A stretch of DNA of 64,000 nucleotides from Scolanthus callimorphus. Its lineage: Eukaryota > Cnidaria > Anthozoa > Actiniaria > Edwardsiidae. Location: NCBI GenBank assembly GCA_033964015.1, contig CM066920.1:10755912-10819911 (forward strand), written 5' to 3'. The notes below the pieces were generated by a model that was not told the DNA's origin, searched no databases, and saw nothing but the letters and a program-made list of their open reading frames with translations. Positions 22,945 to 34,900 of this stretch are shown here, one piece after another (position 1 is the stretch's first letter; every line of letters starts with the position of its first letter). The position numbers were made by a program, and so were the translations under genes.

Positions 22945-25900
22945 CTATAAGAAAATTTACATTGTCATTGGTTTTAACTTTTTGGTTTGTCAGCAAATAA
23001 AACAAAGGAAGCACAAAAGAGAAGAAACGAATGGGGTGCCAAAGTTCCAGGGGTTTATAAAGTTGTACTATACTAAAGCATTACAGCATAACTTTATAGG
23101 CGAAATATAGAGCGCGTGTGTGTTGAGACACGAGAACGTCGTAAAACCACGAGCGCCACGCTGGGGCCAACCACCCCCCTAAATGTGTCATCAAAAGTGA
23201 CCAAAAATCAAATCTCGCCATAACTTTCTACCCCTTGTGTCTAATTTTACCAAACTTCGTACATTGGATGACATTATGAAGACAAACATTTTCCATGTAT
23301 TGAGTGGTCACCATGGTGATTGTGACGTCACTGGCGTTAACGTATTTATTGGACCATTTTTCGTAATGTTGAATCTGCTTGTTTTTTGTAGCGGCAATGA
23401 TAGATTTCAACAAGAAAAGCTAAAAGTCGAAAACCGTTTGCTTTTAGGATTTATATTAGCTGAGTTATGATTTTTTCATGATTTGTATAAGGTTTGATCT
23501 ACCTTAACAGTTGAAAAAGTTTACAAAATAATTAATTATTGCACGGTAACATCATTGCACATACAAATATCTTAGTATATAGGTTATACTAGTTGACTAC
23601 AAAATCATTTCACACATTTCCACTTTCGATCATCTATTTTCCGTGTTTAAAATCCAAAAGATGTATACTCATGACGTAATAGATTATGACGTCGAAATAT
23701 AACAATGCTTTATATCTTCGCTCTAAGGACGAAATTCAAAATTTCAAAATCATACGATTTTAGATACCATTTTGCTTAACACTTAACAACAGAAATCGGT
23801 TCAATTGACTAAAAACTAAAAAAAAACATACCAGTGAGTTTGTTTTCCCATACATTTGCTACTGTAACAAAAAAGGTAGGGGAGGGGAGGGGGTCATTCT
23901 TTGAAATGCTAGACCTCAGCTATTTTTTATGCTATCTACAAACGATTTTCGGTTTTCAACATCTCTTGCTAAGGTGTATCATCGCCATTACAGAAATAGT
24001 GCATATTCCAATTCTTAAAAATGATCAATCGATTGCGCAATCTCTGGTGACGTCACAAAGCATCATAGTGACGTCAAAAGTAGTGGAAAATATTTGTCAT
24101 CGTAATGTTATCCTATCTACCAAATTTGGTCAAAATAGCCTCAGAGGATAGAAAGTCATGTTGAGTCAAAGTTTGAATGACGCATTTTGGGGGGTGGTTG
24201 GCCCCAGCGTGGCCGCAGGCAAGTGATTCAAATGTTTGCAAAAGAAAAGGATAATTTTCTCTTGACGTTTGGAGTGTCTATCCCAACATCACAAGCGCTC
24301 TATTTGCCAATAAAGTCATAGAAAGTTGTGCTCTATGATATAGCGGGGGAGAACCATTACTTTCTCGGTGAAATAAAGCATAGATTTGGACCAATCAGAG
24401 CGCGCGTTATATTATCATAGCTATATTATATTAAAGACTAATAACGCCTAATAATGAATTGTGAAATGCCTTCCTTCGTGTTAGATGGAGTTTTTCATAA
24501 ATAAATCTCTGGGACACCCTAAGGTAGGGTATTTTACAAACACAAAACGAAAGGTACCATATACCAACGGACCACAAAGCCTATGTACGTCGAGCAAATT
24601 TTCCCCCTACCCAGCCAAGAGCCTTGCGTTCTTAGCGGGCTTCCTGTGCTCAGTAAAGCGCGGGGGAGCGTGAGGGCTGGGCCGAGCTTACCCGGGGAGA
24701 GGGTCCCGGGTGACGTCACATTTTCTTCCTAACCACAGGAAGCCTATGCAGTGATAGTTGTGCTGCGTATTATGGCTTCTTCACGGGCGTACGACACCCA
24801 ACTTAGTCATACGGAATTTCGTACAACACGTATTTCAGGGAGACAGTTGCTTATACTCACATTGCTCACAGTGGATTCCTGTGAATGAACTCGGACAGGA
24901 GCATGAGTATCTATTCACTTGATCTCTGCACGCTCCGCCATGTTGGCACGGGTTACTCGCACACTCATTGATGTCTGAAAGATACCACATACAGAGTAAA
25001 CATATTAAGAAAGTATTAAGCGATATTTGTCATTTTTTATGAATCTGCTATGAATCTATGGCCGAGAAAAAACCTATATCCCGAGAACGATATTTGTCGC
25101 ACATATGCAAGTTTCACTGAATTATCCTGCAACATTCGCTAAAATATGAGGAAACGCGTTCCAAACTAGTTTGAGGTTTTCCAAAATGGGTTGATTTGTA
25201 GGATTTCTTTTGTTTCTCTACATAAAAAAAATAGTTTCGAGGAGATATATGGCTTATCACCGACTGTGAAAACAATTTCGCGGTGTTCTTCAAAATTCAA
25301 CATAGATTTAAAGATATTAGAACTTTTCATGAAATTTTTTCTTATTTTTTTTTTCAGAAATTCTACGCAATTTGAACCTAAATTCACCTTTCAAAACTTG
25401 CTCGGAAATTCTTAGCCATTTCAACCTCTTCGAAAAGGCTAGGAAATTCTTAGCCATTTGAACCTCTAACAAATGGCTAGGAAATTCTTAGCCATTCAGT
25501 TGAACCTCTAAAATGGTAGGAAATTCTTAGCCATTTGAACCTCTAGCAAATGGCTAGGAAATTCTTAGCCATTCAGTTGAACCTCTAAAATGGCTAGGAA
25601 ATTACTAGCCATTTTTTAGAGGTTAAAATGGCTAAGAATTTCCTAGCCATTTTGGAAGTTCAAGCTGTGAAATGGCTAACGCATTATTTCTATGCGCGCG
25701 TGCGAGCCACTTGAGTGGATATCTACAACTTATTACACAAAAATACTTCTATATCAATTAGAAAACGATTTTAAATGTCAATAATAATGTATAAACTTTA
25801 TTTACAGGTATACAGGTAACAGGTATAAACAGTTAGTAACATAGACCAATGCAATAATGATCAGCGTTTTACAGACTCTTCTATCTGTGCGGTATTCTGA

Positions 25901-28900
25901 AGTAGAGATTGTTTGGACAAAAAGTAAAGGCTAATGTTATTTTCCTTCCAAAAGTCCTTATTCTGGTTAGAAAAAAACATAAAGTGAGTGTCATCACTAC
26001 CAAAGAAAATTCACCATGTTTGAAATTTACAGCGCTGGGCTTGCCAGACCCCGAAACGTAAGGTGGAAATTTCCATCATGCATCGTCGGACAAGTCTAAT
26101 GCTAAAATTTTATATTTTGCCAGACCCCGAAAATCGTAAGGTGGAAATTTGCACCAAGCATCGTCGGACAAATCTAATGCTAAAAGTCTTGATTTTGCCA
26201 GACCCCGAAAAAGTAAGGTGGAAATTTCCATCAAACATCGTCGGACAAATATTATGCTAAAAGTCTGGATATGGCAGACACCGAAAAAGTAAGGTGGAAA
26301 TTTCCATCATACATTGTTGGTCAAATGCAATGCTAAAAGTAGAGAGAGAGAGAGAGTGATGGAGAGGCAAATAGTGAGTAACTCTTTTTCTCTATTCAAT
26401 GTCTGTTATACGCATTCTGAAGACCATGACCGGTTACCAGTCATTTAGCCACTGCGTAAAACGCAATGTTTTTAGTTGCATTATCATAACTGTCTTCTCC
26501 TGGAGATCAAACGAGCTTTAGTAGATACCTAAAGCAGAAAATAATGAATTGTTAAGAATTATGTGCGCTCAGAGTCAGAGAGTAGAAAATATATTTTATA
26601 ACGTAATTATTCGCTGATGATTATCGATGCAATCAAGACGTTCATATGTTTAGATGAATCGCAAAATTACAAATAGTAGATTTTCGCGGTAAGAAATATG
26701 TTCGTGGTTCGTTGAGTCAGGCTGATTTCGGCTTGAGCCGGTGAAGAGAGTTATAATGAGCCCTGAGAATGGTAAACAACATGTAAGCCAAGAACATAAA
26801 TTGTATTAACTATTATAATAGCAGAGCCAAAAACTCGGGCAAAAACTGAACTACGCCGTAATGCCTTAAACTTATTATAAAGTCGCGCATCTGTTATTGT
26901 TCAGTAGCGGTTTATTTTCTACATACCCTTTGTCTTTTATTCCGTTGAAACTGATAGTAAATAGCTGCCTGTCGCATTGTTTTTGCACCAAGCATCTAAT
27001 ACTAGCTATTTAGGAGTGAGGGAAGATAAATACTTTCCATAACAATAAACAGCAAGCAGTCATTTCTGCCTAATCTGGCTGTGTACTGTCTAGCAAGGAC
27101 AGAAAGCCAGTAAGGACAGAAAGCCAGTGAACATTTTCTGTGCTTAATATTTGTAAATAAACTGAAGCTTACCTTTCATACTCTTCGTTTCAAACTTGAT
27201 TATTTTGAATTTTGTAGTACCAGCGGTTATTTTCCGGAGCAGCCTTTGGCTGGTGATTTTAACCATACAAAAGCAGCGCAGACTTCTCTTTATCCGAAGA
27301 CTCTTCCTTTGCAAAGCAAAGCGAACAATGAAGTTTATTTCCGTTTAGCGGATGCTGCGCTGAAACCAACTCAAAGTTAAATTTCGAATTATCCAATCAA
27401 AAAAGGAAAGCAAATTTAATGACCAATCAAAACGCGGGATTATAGGTCAAGACCTTACACGTGACCACTCATAAACATCAACACCATGGGTGCTGCATGT
27501 TCTTGCAACGGACTGATCATTGTCCTTTGTATTTTGAACATAAGTCTTATGGCCGTCGATGGCTACAATGTCACGTAAAAGGAAAGGAAAAGCCAACCGA
27601 GGGCCGTAGACAAAAGTTGTACTTCCAAACAAAAGCAAGAAGGAAAGGGCGAACATTTTACAAACGAATAACAATATGCTCTTCAAGCTTTTAAAACCAT
27701 TCAAAGTTTCCTCTCGGAGACATGATTGCGACATCTTCCTACTCGGGTGATATGGAATATAAGGTAAACGCTGATGTCTATAATATAAGTAATATAGCCT
27801 CGGCTATTTACCATTCTGGGTTAATAGGAGAACTTTGCGTACGGTAGGAAACCTGGACGTAAGAAAAATGTATGCACTCAATAGTAGTGACGAACATCTT
27901 CGCTACAGGAAATTGTTTGCGGTTATCTATTTATCACGACCGTGCTTTGTCTGAGATTTCCGCGATTGTTCATCTAGTTACACGAGGAAGTTTCCAGCGT
28001 ATTATTATAAGAAGCCACGTTATAGTTCGAAATATGAAATCGAAATGTAACATTTCCAGTCAGTCACGTCGAACAACACCTAGTCTATGTACCTAGTCTA
28101 GGTACATATTAGTATGTTGTTCGACATGACTGACTGGAAATGTTACGTTGCGATTTCATTTTAGTGGCCTCATCCGGCGGTGTTTTGACGCCTGGTTTGA
28201 CACTGCGGGTTCCATTGACAATTTAAACTTCGAATTTATAAATAACTAATAACGAATGCCGAGAAGACGTTTTTACAAACTCAAGTTGAAATTAAAATTA
28301 ATGCATTAAGTTGAAGGATTTCATATTTTCTTAGAGTATGAGGCAAACCTTTAGCATTGTATTTTGGAATGCTGCTAGAGTTTCCAACACAGTAGCTTTC
28401 TAGAGGCTTTGAAGATGGTACTTTTACAGCGCTGTAACGGGTTAGAAACTTTCATCTCACTTTTCGGAGTCTCTAAGCTTTAGCTTTACGAGTAGCATTT
28501 TATTGCTCTGGCAAAATCCGGACTTTTAGCATTAGATTTGTCCGACGATGCTTGGTGGAAATTTCCACCTTACTTTTTCGGGGTCTGGCAAAATGAATAC
28601 TTAGCATTAGATTTGTCCGACGATGCACGGTGGAAATTTCCACCTTACTTTTCGGGGTCTGGCAAAATCAGGACGTTTAGCATTAGATTTGTCCGACGAT
28701 GCTCGGTGGAAATTTCCACCTTACTTTTTCCGGGTCTGGCAAAATGAATACTATTCTGCGTCATTGATGTTTAGCCTTTTCTCTAGGTAGCACACTCACT
28801 TACTATTACTGTTTTCACTCTTTATAGAACACAAACACCCGCATATAAGAACCTAGAATGTTAGCTTAAAACAAGTGCTAATTTGAACTGAAAATACTGA

Positions 28901-31900
28901 AAACGTGGTTTATAAGCAACATCTTAGCCTAATAGGTTGTTAAAATCCAGGTTCTTATATGCGGGAGATTACAGTAGTTAACGCCACTTATTTAGAGGTT
29001 CGAATGGCTAAGAATTTCCTAGCCATTTGTTCGAGGTTCAAATGGCTAAGAATTTCCTAGCCATTTGTTCGAGGTTCAAATGGCTAAGAATTTCCTAGCC
29101 ATTTGTTCGAGGTTCAAATGGCTAAGAATTTCCTAGCCATTTGTTCGAGGTTCAAATGGCTAAGAATTTCCTAGCCATTTGTTCGCGGTTCGAATGGCTA
29201 AGAATTTCCTAGCCATTTGTTGGAGGTTCAATTGGCTATGAATTTCCTAGCATATTACAAGAAAAGTTGATATGTATAGTGTTTCATACTAGAGTTTTTC
29301 GTGTTCAGAAGAATAATACTTTTTTACAACACAGTTTTTGCGATTGATTTTGATGTCAGAGGAAATAATTAATATCACAATAAAGAGTTAAATGAAATTG
29401 CTGTGTTCTGTGTAAAATGCGTGTTTTTCAACATCGTGTAATGGTCATGTATTTAGAACGATTTACCGACATAGCGCCAACAAATAGAAGGGTCCGTTGT
29501 TGATTTATTTTATTGCTCTGAATAAGTTTCGAGATTTAGAGTTGTGTGATGGCTTGACTCCATTTTTTTGAGTTTTGGAAAACCTCAAACTAGTTTGGAA
29601 CGCGTTAGGAGTAGATCTTCCAAATAAGGTGAGGGGGATTTCCCACTAAAGAGAGGTTTACATCGTCGGCAAGTCGATAGTTTTTTTTTTTGCGAAATTG
29701 ACTCGATATGCCGTTTATCCTGGAAGCCGGCTCTTCTTGTTTTGTTATTCGGAAATGTGTGTTTTGGGGGTTTCAGGGCCCGTTACGGGCTTCCTTTGGC
29801 GCCCACAAAATCGAGGGATGGGGACAACCTCTTTCCCAGCACCTTTCCCTTCGCCCCTGAAACCTGAAATACGAAAACGAAAACACGCTCCGACACAAAT
29901 TTTCTTATTATAAGGGCCATGATGTGCTGTGTGATGTGCGACTCTTCAATATAATGAATTCATGGTTTCTTTGCTTGCGTTGTGAAAGGGTTTGGGGTCA
30001 AGTGAGATGTGGGTACTGGCGGCGAAAACGTCGAACAAATTGTGGTAGTCCTTCCGTTTCTATCACTTTTTATCATTTTTTTTCCGGGTTTGGAAACACT
30101 TACCCTATTTAAGGGTACAAAAACCACCCAAATCAAACTCTTTTAAAGGGTATCTCATTAAAATCGAAGAAGTGTTTTGGTTCGCTCGCACCCCTTCCAA
30201 GGATCGACTCGGGAAGTTCAATGCCAAAAAGTGCAAAAAGGATACCCTTTGTAAGGGCCTGGAACCTCAAAAACCATACTCTTTGGGTCGACACAGACAG
30301 ACAGGGAAAGGTAATTTTATTCGGAGTACAAAACAGTATATAGATTTGAACCAAAGTAAATTTAAAAAAGGAATTTTCTCTCGTATTCTTCCATGTCTCA
30401 AACAAAATGTCTTTCCGGAGAGAAGCACTCAAATAAACTTTGCAATTTTATTTTGGCCCATACCTATATCGTTCACATATGATAGTATCCCCCAACCCTC
30501 CCCACGCGCGCCCTCTGGGAGAACGCAGCTGACCCAGGGAGATGATGACGGATTCACTTACTGGTTTGACATCTTGTTCCTGCCCATCCTGCTGCGCATG
30601 TGCAAGTGTATCGGTTCACCAGGTTGTTACACGCGCCTCCATTCTGGCAGGGGTTGCTGAGACACTCATTTATATCTAAGAGAAAAGAATTCGATTCTGA
30701 TTTAATTTTGCTTTAGTAAATGTCAAGTAGCATTCACTTTAATAAATGTGGCCAAGTCAGCCGCCCTTGACATACCCATCTACAAGTTTCTAGAGTGACA
30801 GAATGGCGCCTGACTTCGCATAATTATGAAAATTGTAGTATGATTCAGATTGGAGCAGTGCGCTCTTGATATATCTCTTCTTAACATTGGATTTTAAGCA
30901 TCAAGAACATCACAAGCTATCACAGACCCTTTCCACTTCCTACTGATAGATAGGAATTATCATGGTTTACTCGTACCAGGGAACTCCTCGGCTAACCACC
31001 TGATGACAGTCATTCATCATTTTTTTCATCATTTTATTCAATAATAAAATAAATAAAATAAATTTATATTGAAAGTCACAGTCCTTGGCGCGTGCGCGTC
31101 ATCTGATACGGGAAAACCGTTAATTGGTCCAGCGTAAACCAACGAGTTGAGTCCGTCAAGTGGTTCGTCCTTCATTTACTACAGTTGACAGAAAGATCTT
31201 CTGCATTCTCGCCAGAGCTCCCCGGCTCGTCTGCTCGCAGGGGAGGCTCTGGGGACATCCATTTGAGGGCCGCCGCTGATTGGCTGATTTTCAGCGTTGG
31301 TGCATGCGCTTAAAGGTCTTTCCCTCAGCGGCTCTGTATTAAATCTCGCGCATGCGTCAATGGTTGTCACCAGAGCCTCCCCCGCGAAGTTACGAGCTGG
31401 GGAGCTCTCGGTTCGAGAATGGATCTTCTGCGCATGGTCCATGTTGAGCGGCCAATCAGCAAAGGTCCTCAATGATTAGTCCAGTAAATTTGTGTAATGA
31501 CCCACCACTAATTGCAACAGAAAGTTTTTCAACGGTTTTAGGGCCAGAAAGTCAATCTAACAAACATGCTAAAAGTCCTAAAAAAATCCATGCTGGGGGA
31601 CATATCAAAATTCGAGTTTGAAAAGAAGACACAATTTTCTTTTGTTGCATGTTTCCATACATAACTCAATAATTCTTAATAATGGATTCCGTTGTCAAAC
31701 ATCAATAGACTCTATATAAGAGATCACTTCTAAGTAAAAGAAAGCGTTATATATAAAGCGTTAAATATTTACCTGTTAGTATAGGTAATCATACGACTTC
31801 GAGTTCAATTTGGGATTAATTGCACGAGTGTGTTTTTCAAAAAGCTCAAATTGCACTCGCCCACTCACGAGTATAGTCGTCGAATAGTCGTATGATTACT

Positions 31901-34900
31901 TATTAATAATATACATGAAAAACAATCAAAAACACTATGAAGTGAACACCGGAAATGACGCGCGCACTTGTCGTGTGCACTCTGTTACCTAAAAATTGCA
32001 CTGCTCTTAGCCAATCAGAGTAAAGGATTTTTTTTCATGTATATTATTATAGGCGTAACAGTCTAGAACTAGTTTCATCAGCGTAGAGCTCTATAAAGTG
32101 CCGCACTCATTTTATAACAAAAGCTAAAATGGCCAACAAAAGAAAATAAAAACTCCTGAATTTAAATACTTTCCCCTTAATTTCCTAATTTTTTAGGACG
32201 TTTGATATGTTTTAGAGGATGACTTTCTGGCCCTATAACCGTTGAGAAACGTTCTGTTGCGATTAGTGGTAGGTTGAACCCTATTTTTCATAGATTGACT
32301 GGACTAGACTGCCTCTCAGAGCCTCTCTCCCGCCGCGAGGAGTCGGGGAACTCCTGAGAACGAGAATAATGCTTACCTGTACCCGTAAAGCATTAAGCTC
32401 ATTAAAGTAACTTCCCTGGGTAGTACACTAACTAGTGCTGCTCACCTGTTTCGCAGTGGGTTCCTGCCCACCCTCCTGCGCATGCGCAAGTATATCTGTT
32501 CACGTGATCAGTACATGTCGCTCCATTCTGACAAGGGTTACTGGCACACTCGTTGATGTCTAGTGTGAGAATGAATCAGTGAATTATCATGACAGAAGAC
32601 GAGGCTCACAGGCCAAATACTATTTTGCATATCACAGCATAAAGTCGTTTTTGCGCATTTCACTGGAGAGGACTGGACCGAGCCGGACGCGGGCTAGCTG
32701 TGGTTTATCTAGCGTGGTTACCAATGAAAATCACTGTATCCCAATGGTTGAAACCCAAAATTAATCCATAGAACTCTTTTATCATACTTCGTTAATTGGG
32801 ATATTGACTTCCTGCAACGTTTTCCATAGGCTCCCCAGGCTACCTATTTGTGCGACCATCGGTAAAAAATCACGAGATTCTTATTGTTCTACGATAATAT
32901 CTAGTTGTGCTTCTCTTGATATCTGCAATAATTTTGGGGGTTGAGCCCTTTTACCTTCCCCCCCTCTCCATTTAGTAAGGGCTCAAATCCCCAAAATTCC
33001 CTAAAACATTTCCATCGTATACTTTTCTCGTAACTTACATGTCCATACATTCTCTGTATTTTACCGTTAAATTTAAATGCGGTTTTTCTTTTTCAAAATT
33101 TCACTGTGTTTTTTCTTGTTGCTTTCGATGAAATTCTCATTACTTCCTAATAAGGTAAATGATTGCAAATATGGTTTTGGCCGCGAGGGACGTGTTGAAA
33201 AACGACAATTTTCGTCGGACCTATTACTAACCTGTTTCGCAGCGAGGACCTGTGTACCCTGCAGCACACGTGCACTTCAATGAGTCGTTGCTGTAGGTTG
33301 CCTGGCAACTACCGCCATGGAGACAAGGATTCTTGTAACATCGAGTCTGAAATATATGGGATTAGGGGCCGACCATTTAACTTTTGAGGGGGGGGGGGGG
33401 GGCTTTTTTGTCAGTGCAAGATTTTTTTATACCTCTGTTATGAGGTGAGAATTTTTTTTCCAATAAGAAAGAAGGGTTTAGTCACCATTTTGCTGAGCAG
33501 GAAATTTTTTAGGCTCTTCGGGCCGCGCAGGAAATTTTTTTTCAAAAAAGCCCCCCCCCCCCCCTCAAGAGTTAAATGGTCGGCCCCTTAGCTGATTTGC
33601 ATCCATAAGTAATTTGAATAAACACGTTGTCGATTTTGTGACAGCTCAAAAGTTTGTAAGCATTTATATTTCATATTTCGAAAAGGTGCGGAATAACAAA
33701 AAAGGGATTCTTTTAAAGGCCCATCACCAACCGAGAGCCTTTGCGGACTCTTAGCCAATCAGAGCACCAGAAAAACAATGGATCAATTTGAAAACAAAAG
33801 ACAACGGGGCGCAAAGGCTCCCGGTTGGTGATGGGCCTTTAACAAAATTGGACCTGTAGTGAGCAAGATATTGTATTATTTTAATTTAAGAAGGATTTGA
33901 CTCGAAATTGAACACCATTTGTAAGCATCTTCGCGAAAAAAGTTTCGGAGATGAAAATTATTCATCGCCACCACACTGTAGTTTTCTGGAAAAATAGTGA
34001 ATAAACACCTTAACACTGGATATTTGATGAGAACTGATTAGAAGGATAAAATAGCTATACGAAACCTGGTGAAAAAGGTTTATGAGGCAAGAAGAAGGAA
34101 CCGTTTTACTCTGAAGTCTCGTTGGTTTATATATATTTTGCCTAAAAATATTTTTAGTATTAGTGGATTGTAATTTTTATTCCATTGTTGAATTGTACTG
34201 CCACCCGTGTTTTAATCCTCAATGGCGTGAAAACATTTCATCCCTTCAACGCTTTGTAATCTGAATTATTAAAATCCTTCTAGCTGTCAGCGTCTGTCAG
34301 CCAAACCTTTGTGATTGGCTAAATAGATCCACACATGATTGGATTTCATTTACGTTTCAGATAATTTGCGAAAGGAAATCTTTTTGAAGACAATTTTAGC
34401 GCCTCAAACAAATTTAAAAGAGGGATACATTCTTCAAAATCTCTGGATAACGACGGTTCTTTCAAACAAAAACACGAAGCCTCCACACTGACCCCAAAAT
34501 AATGCTGTTCAGAAAATTAAAAACATAACTCAGAATAGAATCCTTGTAAAAAACAGTTTCGAAACAGTTGTTTGATGATCTGTGTAGCCACAGCAAATTG
34601 TGCATTTTATGTTTATATGTTTAGATTGTAACATGTTTGTTAGTTCGCGCGGCGTTTGTTGTCTTCGTTTGTAGATTTGGCGTTCGTATTGCATTCGTGA
34701 GTTGTCGGGGGGGGAGACTCCCCTATTTTTGGGGCGGGGGTGCTCGTCGGGAACTTTCGATTTTACCCCTGAAAAGGTACCTAAAATGGCGTCGCTTAGT
34801 TGATTTTGACCCCCAAAAGGTACCAACAAGACGTATTTTCCCTCGTAATTTTCTCTTGTATTTTTTTTTTCGAGCGAAAATACGTCTGAAATTCAGGCTT

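Larger units (their letters stand above)
25153..29606. mobile_element. 4454-bp DNA transposon with two tiers of inverted subterminal arrays
   Basis: Perfect 34-bp terminal inverted repeats (AACGCGTTCCAAACTAG then TTTGAGGTTTTCCAAAA) bound the element, flanked by a possible 4-bp target duplication AGGA (25149-25152 and 29607-29610). Inside each TIR lies a 38-bp palindromic repeat array, and inside that a 77-bp repeat array, each inverted between the two ends. The core (about 26350-28500) has no recognisable transposase, so the copy is non-autonomous. It sits in intron 4 of gene B; gene A's matching intron is only 532 bp and lacks it. A 4-bp duplication fits Sola-, Chapaev-, Academ- or Ginger-type families, but none can be assigned. 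Confidence 0.85.

Noticed and set aside
29003..29255. CRISPR array
   Set aside because: The 38-bp units abut without unique spacers, are palindromic, and have an inverted partner array within a transposon.
30172..30660. 162-codon plus-strand frame
   Set aside because: It runs antisense through gene B exon 4 and intron repeat sequence; the minus-strand EGF exon explains the conservation.
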